Assembly (NCBI GenBank): GCA_028876695.1
Contig: JAGWRH010000346.1
Span: forward strand, 1-9,336
Source of the DNA: Acidobacteriota bacterium
GTDB taxonomy: Bacteria > Acidobacteriota > Terriglobia > Acidiferrales > UBA7541
DNA: 9,336 bases
Direction of reading: 5' to 3'
Shown here: in pieces, positions 6,515 to 9,336 of the stretch
Layout: each line of letters starts with the position of its first letter
Numbering within the stretch: the first letter of the stretch is position 1
Position numbers and translations under genes: made by a program
Notes under the pieces: model-generated
What the model saw: only the letters and a program-made list of their open reading frames with translations
Databases searched by the model: none
Told to the model about the DNA's origin: nothing

Positions 6515-6779
6515 GACGTCCCCCTCGCGATTGCGAACGTTTTCGGGTTCGAAAGTCCCCGCTCGATTGGATGCGTACCTTCCCCGAGAGAACCAGGAAA
6601 CTGGCGGCGCGGCGACTGAAAAGCGGTGTTGAGTCCCGCGCGAACCGAACGGCGGTTGAAACGGCACGATCGGCGCCGCCCGGCGGCATTTTACCGCACG
6701 GCGTTAGGTTCGCGCCGCACAGAATTTCATGCGGAGCTTTACAAATAGCTCGCGGGGTGACACTCTGGCGCACAAATCA
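6515..6779. other. Divergent intergenic region between tal-pgi and the HTH-TOBE gene
   Basis: These 265 bases must hold the promoters of two divergent genes. I see a short palindrome TTTCGGGTTCGAAA (6541-6554), AACCG/CGGTT inverted repeats (6643-6657) and GCCGCC-C-GGCGGC followed by ATTTT (6675-6691). No confident -35/-10 pair stands out for either direction. Both flanking frames extend into this region without clear start signals, but the extensions carry no domain sequence. Confidence 0.5.
6541..6554. promoter_or_regulatory. Short palindrome just upstream of the tal-pgi start
   Basis: TTTCG (6541-6545) and CGAAA (6550-6554) are inverted repeats with a 4-base centre, 26-40 bases upstream of the tal-pgi ATG and just before its ribosome binding site. 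It could be a small operator or a leader hairpin. The arms are short enough to arise by chance. Confidence 0.2.
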
Positions 6780-7202
6780 ATGGCCGCGAACAAACAAACG
6801 AAGCTATTCACGCCGCGCGAGGCAGCGCAGGTCTTAGGCGTCAGCTATCCCACGTTGAAGCAGTGGATTTACAAGGGCAAGCTCCGCACGGTACAAACGG
6901 CGGGCGGACACCATCGCGTCCCCGAAAAGGAAGTGGACCGATATCTCTATCGAGCGTCGGAGCGCGGCGCACTTCCCGACCGGCGATCGAGTTTCCGGCG
7001 GATCAGCGGACGCAATCAACTGGCGGGACGCGTGGTGGACATCAAGATCAGCGGTTTGATGGCGCAGGTGACGCTATCGATCGGCGGCCAACACATCACT
7101 TCGATCATCACGGCCGACGCGGTGCGCGAAATGCAGCTAAAAGTGGGGGATAAGGCTGCGGCGCTGGTGAAGTCAACGGAAGTGATGATCGTCCGGCCGT
7201 GA
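6780..7202 (+). CDS. HTH (MerR/excisionase-type) plus TOBE molybdate-binding protein, probable regulator
   Basis: This 140-residue protein joins a DNA-binding domain to a molybdate-binding domain. Residues 9-56 (from LFTPREAAQVLGVSYPTLKQ to the EVDRYL helix) form a MerR/excisionase-type winged HTH with the conserved recognition stretch TAGGHHRVPE. Residues 76-140, opening with SGRNQLAG and ending ALVKSTEVMIV, form a Mop/TOBE domain that binds oxyanions such as molybdate or tungstate. The architecture suggests a small one-component sensor comparable in role to ModE. ATG 6780 is chosen because the protein then starts just before the HTH; an in-frame ATG at 6729 adds 17 residues with no family character. 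Neither start has a clear ribosome binding site. No molybdate transport or cofactor gene is in the window, so its targets are unknown. Domains are sure; function is inferred. Confidence 0.92.
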   Translation: MAANKQTKLFTPREAAQVLGVSYPTLKQWIYKGKLRTVQTAGGHHRVPEKEVDRYLYRASERGALPDRRSSFRRISGRNQLAGRVVDIKISGLMAQVTLSIGGQHITSIITADAVREMQLKVGDKAAALVKSTEVMIVRP

Positions 7203-7263
7203 TTGTTCCACGCTAACGGCGCATGAATCCATTCAGCAGGCAATTCCATACTCGCGTTTTCTG

Positions 7264-8433
7264 TTACGCCCCGTATTTTCGCAAGAGTCGAAATGGACGG
7301 AGCGCGGCGTAAAGCGGCGCCAGCGGCCGCGGCAGCCGAACCGTGTACCAGTCTTCCGCTGCCGGGGCTGTGGCGAGGCGCATGGCATAGCGAAATCCAT
7401 GGTAGGCCCCGGGCACGCTGCGGCGGCGGTAGGCAAACGCAGCCCACGCGGTGAGCTGCGTTGGCGCGCGGCTGAGCAGGCGGATCCGCACCTGCGAAGC
7501 GACAAGGGCGGCGACGTTGTCCGGGCGGACCCGCGAGCGAACCACATCGGGCAATGCCGCCCCGAGCAGCCTGTCGGCTAGCGCCAGGCCCAGATTCAGC
7601 ATGCGCCGGGCGCGAACGGAATCGGCGAATGCGTACACGCAGTCCCAATCCAGCCGCGGATGCGACGCGATCAACTCCGCTACATCGGCGACCCAGAGGA
7701 GACGCTCCCAAAAATCTTTCGAGCCGTGCACGCAGATGAACACGAGAGTGTCTTCGGGGCTGAAGGTTTGAATTTTGCAGCCGCTGAGCGAGACGGTCGC
7801 GAGGCGGCGCGAAAGCGCATCCAGATCCGGCGGCGCGGGAAAGTGGCGCAGCGTGCGCTCGGTGTGGAGTTCCAATAGGAGATGCCGCTCGCGTTCGCGA
7901 TAATTGTATTCACCGGGAATCATTGCCGAAGAGGTGGCGGACAAGAATACCGGCGGAAAATCCGGTGAAAAATCGAGGCGGACGAGGACATCGTTCGCGG
8001 CCGCCATGTCGCGCTGCCGGAGAACGAGATCGATATCTTCAAATTCACGCGCGGCGATATCGCCGTAGGCCTGGGTCGCGAGCACCGGGCCCTTATATGG
8101 AATGGCCTGAATTCCCACCGCGGAAAGTGCGCGCAAGACGCGGACCAATCCCGCTGTGAGCGTCAAATTGCGGAGCGAAGCTGCGCGGACGTGATTTTTC
8201 AATCGAAGAAGGTGGGCAGGCGGAATGCGATCGGGGGCAATGGAGCAGATGTGCCTGAGCAGGAGGGGTGACACGGAGTTCGATGCCGCTTCACGTATCA
8301 GAAAATCCCAATCGAGCGGCGATTGAAGCAACGGGCGAATTTCATCGGCCAGGGGCGCATCGACGCGAGTGCGCGAACAGCACACGAGCAACTGCTTTTC
8401 CGGACAGCTCGAATTATTTGGCAATACCGCCAT
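7264..8433 (-). CDS. Nucleotidyltransferase family protein (PF14907-like)
   Basis: This 389-residue protein matches the family of uncharacterised nucleotidyltransferases often found in polysaccharide and natural-product regions. The core is YKGPVLATQAYGD (113-125) followed by EDIDLVL (132-138), whose DID acidic pair is the expected metal-binding site of a polymerase-beta-type fold. Further family marks are the ELHTERTL segment (189-196), FICVHGSKDFWERLLWVAD (232-250), and an Arg-rich C-terminus ending RLLRKYGA. ATG 8433 is the only ATG before an in-frame stop 33 bases upstream; no strong ribosome binding site precedes it. The gene converges with the HTH-TOBE gene (61-bp gap) and lies 251 bp downstream of the kinase gene on the same strand. 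Its transferred nucleotide and acceptor are unknown. No glycosyltransferase or biosynthetic partner is visible here. Confidence 0.88.
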   Translation of the reverse strand: MAVLPNNSSCPEKQLLVCCSRTRVDAPLADEIRPLLQSPLDWDFLIREAASNSVSPLLLRHICSIAPDRIPPAHLLRLKNHVRAASLRNLTLTAGLVRVLRALSAVGIQAIPYKGPVLATQAYGDIAAREFEDIDLVLRQRDMAAANDVLVRLDFSPDFPPVFLSATSSAMIPGEYNYRERERHLLLELHTERTLRHFPAPPDLDALSRRLATVSLSGCKIQTFSPEDTLVFICVHGSKDFWERLLWVADVAELIASHPRLDWDCVYAFADSVRARRMLNLGLALADRLLGAALPDVVRSRVRPDNVAALVASQVRIRLLSRAPTQLTAWAAFAYRRRSVPGAYHGFRYAMRLATAPAAEDWYTVRLPRPLAPLYAALRPFRLLRKYGA

Positions 8434-8684
8434 GGACAGCCGGTGGAGGGCCGGAGGCCAAATATTACGCTATCCGGCAGGATGTGGCGGAACTTCGTGG
8501 TGGGCTCGCGGATTTGAAACGGAGTCGAGGGCCGGCTTGCCGCGGGATTGAACGCGAGCAGTTGAGTGAAATCGCGGCCGAGCTACGGGGCCGCACTTTC
8601 GGCCCACGGCCCTTGCATCGCGATCTTTTTCCCGATTCGCGGCAGACTGGAACGGAGTGCGAGCTCAAAGCGGCGTTCGGGGCC
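8434..8684. other. Intergenic region between the hybrid kinase and the nucleotidyltransferase gene
   Basis: This 251-bp gap separates two minus-strand genes, so they are probably not a tight operon. A GCGGCC/GGCCGC stem (8574-8594, 9-base loop) followed on the minus strand by GATTTC might weakly terminate the kinase transcript. A plus-strand frame (8268-8858) crosses the gap, but it is antisense to both neighbours and looks like their shadow. I see no small gene or RNA. Confidence 0.5.
8574..8594 (-). terminator. Possible weak terminator after the hybrid kinase gene
   Basis: GCGGCC (8574-8579) and GGCCGC (8589-8594) form a 6-bp all-GC stem around a 9-base loop, about 90 bases downstream of the kinase stop. 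The downstream minus-strand sequence GATTTC has only three T in a row, so efficiency would be low. It may simply be a GC-rich inverted repeat. Confidence 0.2.
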
Positions 8685-9336
8685 CTATCGCTGAACGGGC
8701 TCGCCCGAGAAGATCGCATGAAGCTTCGATGCGAGCGATGCCATATTGAAAGGTTTCTGCAACAGCACAGCGTCGCGCTCCAAAATCCCGTGATGCACCA
8801 CGGAATGATCCGTATAGCCGGACATGTACAGGATTTTTATTTCAGGGCGCAGCCGTGAGATTCGTTCAGCCAACTCGCGGCCATTGATGCCTGGCATTAC
8901 GACGTCGGTCATCAGAAGATGTATCGGACCAGACTGCATGCCTGAGAGTTCCAGCGCCGTGTATCCGTCTTCTGCTTCGATTACGGTGTAGCCGCTCATT
9001 TCCAAATACTGGCGCGCGAGTTCGCGCACGGCTTTTTCGTCTTCCACGAGCAGAATTACCTCGGATCCACGCGGGATGGCCGACGAATCGATGCGACGGT
9101 TGAACAATTCGGTCGGTACTTCGTCCTCAATCCGCGGCAAATAAATTTTGAACGTAGTGCCGCGGCCGACTTCGCTATAAACCCAGATGTAGCCGCCGCT
9201 CTGTTTCACGATGCCATACACCGTGGCCAATCCTAGCCCGGTGCCTTTTCCTTTTTCTTTCGTGGTGTAGAAGGGTTCGAAAAGGTGTGCCTGGGTAGCC
9301 GCGTCCATCCCGGAGCCGTTGTCAGTGACGGCGAGC
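8685..9336 (-). CDS. Hybrid sensor histidine kinase, C-terminal part (ATPase and receiver domains; runs off the right edge)
   Basis: The visible 216 codons are the end of a two-component kinase with a fused receiver. From the right edge the frame starts in the ATP-binding domain with the N-box DNGSGMD (codons from 9323), the F-box FEPFYTTK, and the G-box GKGTGLGLATV with GRGTTF. After a linker of about 25 residues comes a complete receiver domain: LLVEDE (acidic pair), the phosphoacceptor Asp in LLMTDVVMPG (codon 8906-8904), the switch residue in YMSGYT, and the conserved Lys in LLQKPF. It ends with TAG at 8687-8685. The dimerisation/His domain and sensor region lie beyond the window, so the stimulus cannot be inferred. 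The receiver is terminal with no output domain, so the phosphoryl group probably passes to another protein or limits the kinase by feedback. Confidence 0.95.
   Translation of the reverse strand, partial: LAVTDNGSGMDAATQAHLFEPFYTTKEKGKGTGLGLATVYGIVKQSGGYIWVYSEVGRGTTFKIYLPRIEDEVPTELFNRRIDSSAIPRGSEVILLVEDEKAVRELARQYLEMSGYTVIEAEDGYTALELSGMQSGPIHLLMTDVVMPGINGRELAERISRLRPEIKILYMSGYTDHSVVHHGILERDAVLLQKPFNMASLASKLHAIFSGEPVQR

Noticed and set aside
6515..6667. A 51-codon upstream extension of tal-pgi
   Set aside because: The extension lacks a ribosome binding site and any transaldolase-like sequence, whereas ATG 6514 follows a strong GAGGGGGA.
7016..7711. A 231-codon minus-strand frame across the end of the HTH-TOBE gene and into the nucleotidyltransferase gene
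   Set aside because: It is antisense to one sound gene and out of frame with the other, and its sequence is low-complexity Arg/Ala/Gly. The gap portion (MELPAEWIHAP) looks protein-like only briefly.
8268..8858. A 196-codon plus-strand frame spanning the kinase/nucleotidyltransferase gap
   Set aside because: Its ends are antisense to the nucleotidyltransferase N-terminus and to the conserved receiver domain. No ribosome binding site or family is visible, so it is most likely a fortuitous frame.

Overview
The window looks like a chromosomal segment of a GC-rich soil-type bacterium, most likely an acidobacterium (Acidobacteriota, Terriglobia). This is inferred from the fused transaldolase/phosphoglucose isomerase, the MerR-HTH plus molybdate-binding (TOBE) regulator, the hybrid sensor kinase style, and the palindrome-rich dispersed repeats between genes. 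No marker gene fixes the taxonomy. Five genes are clear, one more is clear but partial, and no IS element, CRISPR array, tRNA or rRNA is visible.

Layout: (1) positions 1-1291, minus strand: the N-terminal 430 residues of glucose-6-phosphate dehydrogenase (zwf), cut by the left edge. (2) 1292-1812: 521 bp without a convincing gene, but with a clean 8-bp inverted repeat upstream of zwf. (3) 1813-2901, plus strand: a membrane-anchored alpha/beta hydrolase whose nucleophile elbow carries Asp instead of the Ser expected from its proline-iminopeptidase-like look. (4) 2902-3592: a repeat cluster with several near-perfect palindromes. At its right end is a 35-bp imperfect copy of the 3' end of the next gene, inside a 37-codon reading frame that shares one base with that gene's stop. 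(5) 3593-6514, minus strand: a 973-residue transaldolase/glucose-6-phosphate isomerase fusion. (6) 6515-6779: divergent intergenic region. (7) 6780-7202, plus strand: a 140-residue HTH-TOBE protein, a probable one-component molybdate-responsive regulator. (8) 7264-8433, minus strand: a PF14907-type nucleotidyltransferase-like protein. (9) 8685-9336, minus strand: the C-terminal part of a hybrid histidine kinase (ATPase domain plus receiver), cut by the right edge.

The metabolic theme is hexose phosphate and pentose phosphate interconversion. Zwf takes glucose-6-phosphate into the oxidative branch. The Tal-Pgi fusion joins the non-oxidative branch to fructose-6-phosphate/glucose-6-phosphate exchange. 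Both genes are on the minus strand but are separated by about 2.3 kb holding the oppositely oriented hydrolase and the repeats, which suggests that a pathway cluster was split. The three genes on the right show no obvious functional link to each other. The most unusual observations are the Asp-nucleophile hydrolase and the duplicated 3' end of tal-pgi.
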